From positions 55,860,587 to 55,924,586 of the forward strand of contig NC_057761.1 in the NCBI RefSeq assembly GCF_010389155.1: a stretch of DNA of 64,000 nucleotides, read 5' to 3'. Below are positions 50,901-60,251 of the stretch, in pieces. Both the position numbers and the translations under genes were made by a program. This DNA comes from Erigeron canadensis (taxonomy: Eukaryota; Streptophyta; Magnoliopsida; Asterales; Asteraceae). Every line of letters starts with the position of its first letter. Positions within the stretch are counted from its first letter, which is position 1. Below the pieces are notes generated by a model. It was not told the DNA's origin. It made no database searches and saw only the letters and a program-made list of their open reading frames with translations.

Positions 50901-52987
50901 TAACACGAATCAACCATCTAAAATGATTAGAGGGAACAGGATAACAGCACTTCCTTCCTTTACTAGTTCAAAAAACTAGTAACCACTGTTCAATAGCATC
51001 TTTTTGATGCAACTAGCATTGTGGTAGAACACAAACTGATTATACAAAAAAAAAAAAAAAAGAATTTGTTTTCAAAAGCATACAAATCTTAAACTGGCAA
51101 TTCCGGAAGGGAACTATACAATCTTTTCAAATACGTAGTCAGGGCATAGAAATTATTTATAAACCAAGTTTCATTTTTTAAGCCAATGAACACAACTAAT
51201 TCTAACCATTATCAATTTATTCAACCAAGTTTCATTTTTTTTAGCAAATCAACGCGACTAAAAGGAATTGCTATGAATTTCATTCTGAAACCAGGCAACC
51301 AGCTTATGCATAAACAAGATAAAAAAAACAAAACTTGGGTGCATAAAAAATAATGGGGCAAAATTGTTTGAAAAGTACTCCAACTTGTCTCAAATAGCTT
51401 TATGGGGGTCGGAACAAAAAACACGTTTTTTGTGGGCTAAAACTTGGCAAAAACATCTATTGAGGGGTCTCCGTTATCTTTTAGAAGGAATGTTCTGATA
51501 CGAACCAATGGTTTGTATCAAATGATAAGAACAATAAGAAGGGTAGGCTGGTATTCGAGAACCAGTAAACTCCAAAATTAACTAAACAAGAACAATAAAC
51601 TTCTGAATATTAATCCTATAGCTTGGTTAACAAGCTAACTAAATAATAATAATAGTAAATATTTCATAAATATATCAATAAAATACTTTCCTAATTATAA
51701 TAATACTAATAATAATAACTAATAATATGGAAACGTATCATGTTCCGTCTATTCCATCTAAAAGTTAACGGAGGCCCCATAATAGATATTTTTGCCAAGT
51801 TTAAACCCACAAAGCACATAGTTTGCAATTTATATAACACAAAACTCTGGAAGAGATGGTTTATGTTACCTTTATATGAAACAATCGACGTAAACATTTA
51901 CATCAACATTATCTTACCTATAATATAGTATAATTAATATGTACTAAGTACTAACTTATGTATACTCATTGAATTAACTTAACTTGGGTACGATATGACA
52001 TAACGTAAGTTAACTTGAAAATATATATGATAATGATATAAGAATTCTTGTTAGCCTAAAGTAAATTATGTCACATCACTTTATCTTGTAGGAAGATTAT
52101 CCGGAAGCAAAACAAAAACCATCTCTTCCAAAGTTTTTTTGTTCTATAAATTACAAAATACGTCCTTTGTGGGGTAAAACTTGGCAATTGGAAGATCTCC
52201 GTTATCTTTTAGCCGGAACAGACGGAAAATTCCGTCTAAAAGATAATGGAGACCCCACAATAGATGTTTTAGCCAAGTTGTAGCCCATAAAAGACGCGTT
52301 TCTTGTTCTGACCCCCATAAAGCTATTTGAGCCAAGTTAGAGTACTTTCGAAATAATTTGCCCTAAAAAATGCAAGCAAACTTCACTGATTGTTCTAAAA
52401 ACAATCAAGTACAGAACTTGGCCTCACTAGAAATGCATCCATGTTTCACTTTCCTTTTTGTTGCATGTAATTAGTATCAAGTTGGAACAAAGTTGCAGGT
52501 TTTTCGCCTCAAAAGAAAAAGACTTGCACGCCTACCTACAACCACCTAAATTACTTATACCGATTGTCTCAACTTGAAACCACAACCTTTTGATTAACGG
52601 GTGTGACCCAATACAGCCAAAAGCCTCTTTCAGTTGCACAAATTGGTCAAAAAAAGAAAAAAGATTGAAACTTGGCTGCATAAATAAGTCATATATCCTA
52701 TAATAACTAATATCACAATGATTTGGGGATTGAAACTATGCATAGATATGAATATATTCATGGTATATAAATTCAATAACAAAAATTAAAAAAATAAGGG
52801 GGAAAAACAAACAAACCCATTGATTAAGTTCAACATTGAATTCATAAAAAGTAACATGAGCAGCAGTGATCAAGATCTGTTCAATATAAGGATCCATTCT
52901 TTGAAGAACTGTCAGATTCAGAATCTTTGTGCTGTTTTCATCCAGATTTGGCATTAACTTTCCACCCCCAACACCACTTTGTGACAT
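44974..52987 (-). CDS. DCP1: mRNA-decapping activator DCP1
   Basis: Eight exons in phase give 364 residues: 52987-52817, 50505-50465, 50256-50207, 50134-49990, 48821-48771, 48240-48117, 47495-47040 and 45030-44974 (TAA). The N-terminal EVH1-like domain (about 10-135) includes NLTVLQRMDPYIEQILITAA, ending in NRRNT; exon 4 adds LYRNASQEVNGIWFYN. A conserved SEFEELEAVPTSAV linker follows. Then comes a Ser/Pro-rich region (FPPPTPPPSLTP) and the C-terminal trimerisation helix (SREKVREALVLL plus FIDMFYQALLK). DCP1 activates the DCP2 decapping enzyme in cytoplasmic P-bodies and feeds 5'-3' mRNA decay. Length matches Arabidopsis DCP1 (about 367). Intron 3 has a GC donor (ACAG|GCATGT). Introns carry a foldback (intron 1), a C24 tract and SINE-like copy (intron 6) and a Helitron (intron 7). 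The final exon is only 57 bp and sits 2 kb from exon 7. Confidence 0.93.
45751..46071 (+). mobile_element. non-autonomous Helitron in DCP1 intron 7
   Basis: Starts TCTATACTATCTAATAAAAC after A and ends with hairpin CCGC...GCGG (about 46041-46060) and CTAG (46068-46071) before T. It is 321 bp, with a CCACC/CCGCC-rich second half like the 3' end at 4323. Both Helitron ends are clear. Confidence 0.75.
47719..47742. repeat. C24 homopolymer in DCP1 intron 6
   Basis: An unbroken run of 24 C, followed by TCTTT and an A-run. Length is likely polymorphic or uncertain from sequencing. Confidence 0.9.
47785..47945 (-). repeat. SINE-like repeat in DCP1 intron 6
   Basis: On the - strand, GTAGTGCAGTAGTTGGGAG is followed by CCCATGCTCAATCCCC, resembling A- and B-boxes, and then by CACGCTGCAACTTCGAGAC. 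Ends uncertain. Confidence 0.4.
51340..52370. mobile_element. foldback element of about 1 kb in DCP1 intron 1
   Basis: The outer left arm (about 51350-51497: TATGGGGGTCGGAACAAAAA, GGGTCTCCGTTATCTTTTAG) is mirrored by the right arm (about 52226-52366: CTAAAAGATAATGGAGACCC, TTCTGACCCCCATAAAGC). A second, inner pair (51735-51850 and 52142-52222: CTAAAAGTTAACGGAGGCCC / CTCCGTTATCTTTTAGCCGG) belongs to the same repeat family, so two related elements may be nested. Confidence 0.65.
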
Positions 52988-53354
52988 CTTTTCTTTTCAA
53001 TTCTTTTATAATTATCTGATTTTGATCAATCAACAAGAGGCGTGTACTATTTGTTTTCTTCTTGGAAAACTTAAACCCAGCAGCAATTGGTTGATTTAAT
53101 ACACACAGTTTAAAGTGTGTTTGCGTTTGTGTGTTTTTGTTGGGTCGGCAAAGTGGGTGGGTGGGTGGGTCTGACTGGATATATGTGCGTTTGAGGAAAA
53201 ACTATGACGGCAACTTTGTTTGTTTAATATCTACGCTTTGTGGCTTCCGATGATGATTCTTTTCTAAATTCTAATTAAGGAATAATTTACGAGTATTTAT
53301 TTAGGCCAATTAAAAATTAATTTATTATTAATTAAGTTAATTTATCATTAATGT

Positions 53355-53490
53355 GTTTTTTTTTTTTTTTTGAAAGATGGGGATACGTTGTCTTAACGGG
53401 GTATGTGCTAGATATCCTCCTCACCTACAATACCTTGTAATAAGAGAAACCCCCAATTAAAACGCCCGAAGGCACGACATTTAATTGAGA
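53355..53490 (-). repeat. SINE-like repeat, family member 2 (5'-truncated, with A-tail)
   Basis: On the - strand it reads CGTGCCTTCGGGCGTTTTAA through CCCCGTTAAGACAACGTATC and ends in an A-tail (T-run 53356-53371 on +). It matches the 3' half of the copy at 39180. Confidence 0.55.
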
Positions 53491-53744
53491 TAAAACTATG
53501 TTCTCTTTGCAGAATTCAACAACTTGCTTAATGAAGGACTTTATTTATGAATTCTCTTGAAATATCTTTCCCATGTTTTTATTAATTTCTTCTAATGTTG
53601 CGAGAAAGTTTATTTCGTTTAGTGACTTCCGAATAAAAATAAACCCCTTCACTGTTAAATAGTGAGATCCTAACTCGATAGCATTTAAATCAGATTCTGC
53701 TACCACAAACTGAATAACAGTGTCAAAGGAAAGACCTTACGAGG

Positions 53745-53860
53745 CTCCCCCACCAACTAAAGATTTATAAAGTATGAATATGCATTTGGCATAATTCAAA
53801 CCTCCATTTTACCGTTAAAATTTGAGTGTCTTATCACTTGAACTATGGATCATTGATCAC
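53745..53860 (-). repeat. SINE-like fragment
   Basis: On the - strand, an A-box-like AGTTCAAGTGATAAGACACT and a B-box-like GGAGGTTTGAATTATG. Weak support. Confidence 0.3.
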
Positions 53861-54541
53861 TAAAAAATTTAAATCCGCTTGTAATTCGATCTATATATAA
53901 AAATTTATAATATTATCTAAGTATTTAAATTAATATATATAGTTGTTTTTACGAAATTCAACTAGAACCTCATATGGTCACCTTACATATAAATTTTTTT
54001 CTTTTATATTATTTATTTCTTGTTACATAAAGTAAGTACAAAATATATAAAACATTTTAACATTTATTTCTTAGTATTATGAAACAACAATCTTTTATAC
54101 TCTTCAAGCTAAAGTACACGAATGAAGCATATTTCAAAGAGATATGGCAATGCTCAAATGCTTGTTTTTGGTTAACTGAAAATTTTGGTTTATTTGGTCA
54201 CAACTTCGATTTTGTGCATTTTAATTTGGTGATTTTGGTTTGAAGTTGGTAAAGAAACATCCCATAGTCTTTTAGATCAAACCGACTATTCTCTAAGGAT
54301 TAGTCTTGGACTTTAAAAAAAAAAAAAACAATAAGGCTACTAGGAATTAAGGAAACAGAATGACTAATAAAAAAGTTTCTGAACATCACAATGAGTTTTT
54401 CATTGACAAATATTTTCTCAAGCCAACTAACCATGAATACAAATTAACACCTTAATTTAAGATCCAACTCAATAGATACACAAACAATCCCTGGACATAA
54501 AGCAAACTTAAAAATACAAGGAAGAATTATTTAACATTTTT

Positions 54542-55463
54542 TTACAGAGAAAAAGAAGAAAGCACGACCAAGATCATGAGAATGACGACCGAGAGAAAAG
54601 AAGCCACCACGGCTCCACTTGTTTTCTGACAGAAATCGTTAAACTGTTGACAAATGGCAGGCCAATTTGCATCCTGGTTTCCGTTATGAGCCAGGTAGAC
54701 TATGGATGCAGCCCCGCCGGCTGCTGCTGTTGTCAAACCAATCATAACCTGACATCAAATTAACAAAAGAGTTATAAGATCAGAACAAATTAATTATATT
54801 TGTGGGTTAGTTATCTAAGTTGTTAAGCAAATTGTCATGGAACCTTTTTAAGTTTAACACACTTTTTTAATGTGCAAATATTCCTAGAAGTATGCGTAGA
54901 GTTGCTACGAAATGATGAAACTTAATAATTAAGGGATCATGTATCTTACAGTGTCGAAGAACATGAGGAGGACCCTTGGCTTGGCCGCATGGGGACGCAT
55001 AATACACACAATGGAGATGGGAATTGAGAGGACAAGATAACTCGCGGTTATGGCATTAGCTATTACAAAAAACCTGTTAAAGGATCACATAAATCAATTA
55101 CAATATACGCCGATGTTGTAAAAACTGGGCTATTGTTCAAATGAATGTGCAAGTCTTGACTTACGAAAAAGCTGGCAGATCGTCGTAACTGGCTTTGAAC
55201 TGGAAGAACTGAGTGAAAAAGGGTAGAGTTTGATCGGTGGAACCCATGGCTATTGTGGCTCCTAAGGCAGTAGCCACACCGGCTAGCCTTAGAACAATAT
55301 CAAACACGGCTAAACCTCTCTTGTAACCACCCTTTGGTGATGGTTTAACTGGTACTGATTTGCTGGTGCTTGAACCACCTGGAGGAGTGGCCAAAAGGGG
55401 TGCCTTTCCCTTCCGTTCCTTGGGTGTCTCATTGATGTTGATGGCAGTCGAGTCGCCTTCCAT
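54542..55463 (-). CDS. CASP: Casparian strip membrane domain protein (CASP)
   Basis: Three exons, 55463-55165, 55073-54950 and 54748-54542 (TAA), join in phase to 209 residues. There are four predicted membrane segments of the MARVEL/CASP type: about 52-72 ([20 protein letters not shown], with the conserved Arg), 100-122, 135-160 and 188-208. The first outer loop contains TLPFFTQF followed by YDDLPAF, the signature that separates true Casparian-strip CASPs from CASP-like proteins. The second loop has [15 protein letters not shown] with two Cys. These proteins form the plasma-membrane scaffold of the endodermis that positions lignin deposition. The N-terminal 45 residues are cytosolic and rich in Lys, Pro and Ser. 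The position next to an F-box, LETM1-like and NGAL group matches the CASP1/CASP2/CASP4 surroundings in Arabidopsis. Confidence 0.94.
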
Positions 55464-55566
55464 TGTATCTTTTAGTCAGAGCTGGAGACAGAACGATGTG
55501 TGTTTGTATGCGTTTGAGGTACAGGAGATAGAGATGATGATGAATTGAGAACGCCGACTATGATGG

Positions 55567-55575
55567 CTTATATAG
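55567..55575 (-). promoter_or_regulatory. TATA box of the CASP gene
   Basis: CTATATAAG on the - strand about 105 bp before the start codon at 55463, a normal distance for a plant TATA box with a short leader. Confidence 0.55.
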
Positions 55576-55576
55576 G

Positions 55577-56878
55577 AGTGAATGTTGAAGAGTTGTTGAA
55601 AGAATATGTGAGAAAAAGTGTTATGAAGTTGATGAGACTATAGGAGTTGTTGCTTTTAATTTCTTTTCAAACCATCAAGTATATAACATATTTTTTGGAT
55701 CTTTGTATAGTTTTTCATGCCCTTTAGTTAACATTTTTTTAATGCAAGTGCAACATGATCTGTTTGGGTCAACAAACTTTAAATGGATACAAAATGAGTC
55801 GGATATGATTAAAAAACTATCGAGTTAATCAATAATGAAAGTAATTTAAGAATGTGATTACATATTGGAGTCCCTTCGTGACATGTTACATTTGTTACTG
55901 ATTCATCATTCATAATTTTTCTACGTTGGGTCTGAAAAAATATAGTATCAGTAATTACTCCAGGATCTGGGCTGTTCTTTTCACCTGTATAATATATTAA
56001 CGAATATTTAAACAACATAGCAGTTGACATCACAACTTTAAAAAATAAAAAGAAACCCAAATTTGATTAATAAGAAATGGTCACTTGATCCACATAACTT
56101 CCCTCTTTTGACCTCTAAAAAAGTGGAACAACTAAAAAGATAAAGTGGAAAAGCATCTTCATGACAACAAGAACCAATGTTGCCGTTTCAGAAAAAAAAC
56201 AGACAGGAACCAATGTTTCATCTTTCATTAAAAACTAAGCTAGTTGTCTTGCTCTATATTAGAACGACAGAAAATCTGATCAGCAACAACGCCTCAAATA
56301 CTTACCAAACCAAATACACTTACAGGACAAGTTCGATTTTCAGTTTGTATAATACAGAATTTATGTATAGGTGTAAAACTTGACAAGACAACCTTTACCC
56401 CGGGTACAAACTTAGCACCAACCAATTGCCCATCCAACAAGGATGACTATAATCAGCTCCCCTGAATACCGCTAGAAAACAGGTTGACCTGTAATCTTCG
56501 CAAAATCACTGATGTGATTGATTGATGAGATTTCTATAAATGACACAATCTTGCAAGCAAACATAAATCTCTCAACTATTCAAGTATGCAACTGCAAAGT
56601 ATAAACTGCGTTTTTGCATGCCATGTTTTGAATCAAACTGACAAGAGCACCAAAGTTCAAGTTTAAACGAAAATATGATATCATCACATAGCATGAGAAC
56701 ATTGCATCACACATCTGTTATAAACCTTTTTAATAATCTAAGACCAGTACTTGAATAAAAGCTAAAGCATAACATGATCATTCTAAATTGTAGATAACAA
56801 ACAGAAAACAATCAACGGTTCTAGTGTTTCCAATGTAGCAAACCAAAATTGAACACAAACAAGACCGCCTTTCTTAAT
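55577..56878. other. CASP promoter side and 3' flank of RPL21
   Basis: The left part is upstream of CASP. The right part from about 56500 is probably 3' UTR and flank of RPL21. No further gene seen; incidental frames only. Confidence 0.4.
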
Positions 56879-58440
56879 CTAATATCCACCTTTGAGATCG
56901 TTGACCACATCGTAAGGAATGGGAGTGACAGTCTCTAGAGTGGTACCTTCGACCATGAATCCAGGTTTGGGTCCCAAAGGTTGCCTCTTGGTACTGATAA
57001 CCTCACCCTTAGCCTTGGCTTCAGCCTTGAGTTGGTCATTCTTCTTAACTCTCTGCTTGAACTCCTCTGTGCACCTAGAAGGCATGACATGCTCAATACG
57101 CACATGGATCCTCTTCTTTATGATTCTGTTGCCAACCTGCAAACCCAATAAAAGTTATAGCATGTTTCTAAACTAAAAAAGTAAGCTAACAAGGTCAGGT
57201 ATAGACGTATAGTAATCATATATGTGTTCTTGATCAAACACTAAAACAAAAAAGTAAACAATAGAAAAGCAAACAGAAAATCATAATAAAATACAAGACA
57301 TCAGAGTCCTGATTGACAAAGATGATAAACTTTTAATCAGACAGTCAGATTATTAAGATAATTCATCAGAACATTGTGCAAATCCATCCTCTTCATCTAA
57401 ATTGAATAAAAAACAAGAGCAAACTATTACCAATGTCATTTATATGTAGTTAAAAGGTGACAGTGACCCTGTAAATATTAGGGTAAATATAACATAACAG
57501 CTAGGCACGAAACAACAATCTTTAAATCAAGTAAACCAAAACATAGTTATAAATAAACAAGATAACTTCCGAGTTAATATCCACCATGTTTCATCTTGAG
57601 TTACTAATTGCAAAATTAAATCTTATTCAAGGACTCATGAGCTACAAAGACTACAACTAAAATGGTATTAGAGTAGGCTGACTTAGTGACTTATAAAAGC
57701 TTATGGCATACTCATGAAGAAATAAGCTCACATTATCACAAAAAAAAAGTGCTTATCAAAATCTACTTAAATATTGTACAATCTTTGAAAATAAGCTAGC
57801 TGACCCAACGAATCTAAACCCATCATACATAAACATTCTCAAAAAACATATTGACACAAATTATATAAACTTTGACAAAAAAAATAATCAAAAATTCTTC
57901 TACTGAATTGTCTCTTAAAATAAAAAACTAAACGCCATACAAACATCGAAGCAAATCTCTATATGACTAAATGTCAAGTAGCTTTCTACAACTTATAATA
58001 ATATTTCACAAATAATAAAACAAATCATCTACAGTCTTATTAAAACAAAATTATACACACAATAAACTTTTATAACCCAATTCATAAAAAAAAAATACAA
58101 TACAGTTAACACATTATACACTTGTACATACAAAATGTTCAAGATAATATATGTAGATATAGATAGATACATATATAACATATAGAGAGAAAGAAATAGC
58201 AACCTGTTTGTTCATTTCAACGCCGATGGCGCGTTTGGTGACGTTCCAGACTTGACCAGTGCGGCCGTGATAGAACTTATGAGGCATACCTTTATGAACG
58301 GCGCCGTTAACCTTGATGTCAACGTAATCACCGACGTGATAAGTTCTCAAGTATGTTGATAGATGAATGGTACCCTTCTTCCTGAATCCCCTAGCGAACA
58401 GATCTCTAGTTCGCGATCGTAATCCATGTCCAGCCGGCAT
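56879..58440 (-). CDS. RPL21: cytosolic 60S ribosomal protein eL21
   Basis: Two exons, 58440-58204 and 57136-56879 (TAG), join in phase 0 to 164 residues, the usual plant length. It starts [20 protein letters not shown] and contains [20 protein letters not shown] and [19 protein letters not shown], ending VVNDLKGGY. All are eL21 hallmarks of a small basic protein of the large cytosolic subunit. The single intron is 1067 bp and AT-rich. The upstream region has telo-box and site II elements. Confidence 0.97.
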
Positions 58441-58502
58441 CTTTCCTCCTTAACTGTGTGTGATAATACAGTGTTTGTGTGTGTTTTGGAGAAAGGATAT
58501 CA

Positions 58503-58581
58503 AAACCCTAAGGCGTGTTATTGTATTTTAAAGGGGGCTTGTAGGGTTTGTTAATGTTTGGGCTTTGGATTAATTTGGGCT
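58503..58581 (-). promoter_or_regulatory. telo-box and site II motifs of the RPL21 promoter
   Basis: AAACCCTAA at 58503-58511, the reverse telo-box TAGGGTTT at 58542-58549, and two TGGGCT site II motifs at 58559-58564 and 58576-58581, all 60-140 bp before the start codon. This pairing is characteristic of plant ribosomal protein promoters and is bound by telo-box and TCP factors in known cases. Confidence 0.7.
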
Positions 58582-58819
58582 GATGCAGTTTGGGTTGGAT
58601 TTTACTGGGTTAGAAACCCAACGTTTTAGGCTTAATTTAAATGTTAAGTTGGTACAATTTATAAATCCATATAAAAACCATAGTTTTGATTAACAAAAGT
58701 TTGGGTTGCACTTGGATGGGTTTCAAAGCCCGTTTCCGTTTCAATAGAATGATAAGGGTAAAGCGAGTAAAAACAAAGAATTTTATTTCTATTCGGGTAT
58801 TAGGCGAAGACAAAAATAA

Positions 58820-59036
58820 CAGGCTAATAATCCAGCGGTAAAGAAGTTATTCAATGGTGCCTTGGATTTGGTAGACCTAATTTCGAGTCAAAGGGGACAA
58901 GGCTTTTCCCTAATATATTTCGTGCCTTTGGACAAATTATTAGAAGGTTTTTCCTTGTATAATATATATCCGGTGAGGGTGCTTTCTAACGTGGACATGG
59001 TTACTGAATAAATGTTGACTTAAAAAAAATAAAAAG
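58820..59036 (+). repeat. SINE-like repeat, family member 3, with A-rich tail
   Basis: A-box-like aatccagcggtaaagaag, then CCTAATTTCGAGTCAAAGGG (B-box-like), CGTGCCTTTGGACAAATTAT, and an A-rich tail at about 59021-59035. It is the longest of the three related copies. Confidence 0.55.
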
Positions 59037-59044
59037 ATGAACAA

Positions 59045-60074
59045 ATGGGCCATAAGTGCTCTATGGAAATTTTCAGTGACGAGTTGATGGATCTCACATC
59101 GACCCAATTTTCCTTATTGGCCAAAGCCAATGATGTGCAGGTACTACACAACTTAATTCTCATACTCAAACTGAATGGTTTTAACAATTTTCAAATTAGT
59201 TATGTAGGTGGTCGTTGGGTATGGATTGATTTTGATGCGGTATGCTCTATAACATCTTTTAAAAATTCGGTTGAAATGAAAAAGCTGTTTTCTGAGTTCA
59301 TACATATCTATAAGGATTTTGTCCCATATGAGAAAGTTATGTGGTTAAATATATGGGTTTACCTCTTTGTACCTGGACTTCTAAGGCTTTTAAAAAAATT
59401 GGATCTTTGTGGGGCGAGAGTTTATTTGTGGACAGTATTGAAAGAAGTGAGTTCATTGCTAGCGGTAAGGTATGTGTTCTTACAAAAAAATGAGCAAAAT
59501 CCGAGAAGAGGTAGTGATTAAGGTTAATGGTCTCAATTATGACATAAGTGTAAACGAATATGGATCATGGGCATCGGAATTTGAACCGGACTCGGAGAGT
59601 GAAGACTATAGTTCATTAGAATCAGACTCGCTATATGATTCCATTTCAAAAGAAATGATTCCATTCGATTTCTATAAGGAAGATTGTATTGAGCAAAACG
59701 ATTTGCCAGTCCATCAGGATCAACATGTTAACAATAATGAAGATGAGAACTCGGTGAATAATGATTCAAAGTCATTTGATAATGAGGACATGTCTCCTTT
59801 TGATGATACTACTAAGAAACATGAAGCTACTGCACCAACAGGAAAACAAATAAATGAAACACAACCTTCTAGCAAAAATAACGAACATAACAACACTAAT
59901 GCTGACGAACAAAACAATCCGGAAAGAGTTCAAGCTCAGAATAAGTTAACTTCAGCTGACCAACATACCAGTGGTTCCCAAGTTCAATCAAATGGGTCAT
60001 CTAGTTGTTTACCACCTGGTTACAAGGAGGTTGCGAGAATGGTGAAACAAATGAATGGAAAATACAGTAAGTAA
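59045..60074 (+). pseudogene. LINE ORF1-like protein, frameshifted
   Basis: The reading passes through three frames: 59045 to about 59353, then the segment GLPLCTWTSKAFKKIGSLWG to about 59490, then from an A7 run the segment beginning MSKIREEVVIKVNGLNYDIS to 60074. The C-terminal third is acidic and rich in Asn, Ser and Asp, ending PPGYKEVARMVKQMNGK. The pattern fits the RNA-binding ORF1 of plant L1 elements. Confidence 0.65.
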
Positions 60075-60251
60075 AAACAGCCCTCTGCAGGGGGTTCTAT
60101 GATATCAGTCAGCTCCAACAAACTCAAACTCTCAGATGAAGACTATGCTCGGATTGCATTTTTTGGTAAATTATTTGGGCTACAGATGCCTCCCTCTCTT
60201 AATACCATTAATCGTTTTTTTCACCAGGAATAGTGACACAAATGTTAATCA

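Larger units (their letters stand above)
53000..54541. other. intergenic region between DCP1 and CASP
   Basis: The first 200 bases are the DCP1 promoter and leader side, including a GTGGG repeat near 53151-53169. Two SINE-like pieces follow. No gene is seen. Confidence 0.4.

Noticed and set aside
54542..55463. CASP-like (CASPL) instead of true CASP
   Set aside because: The first outer loop carries the TLPFFTQF signature and YDDLPAF that are specific to Casparian-strip CASPs.
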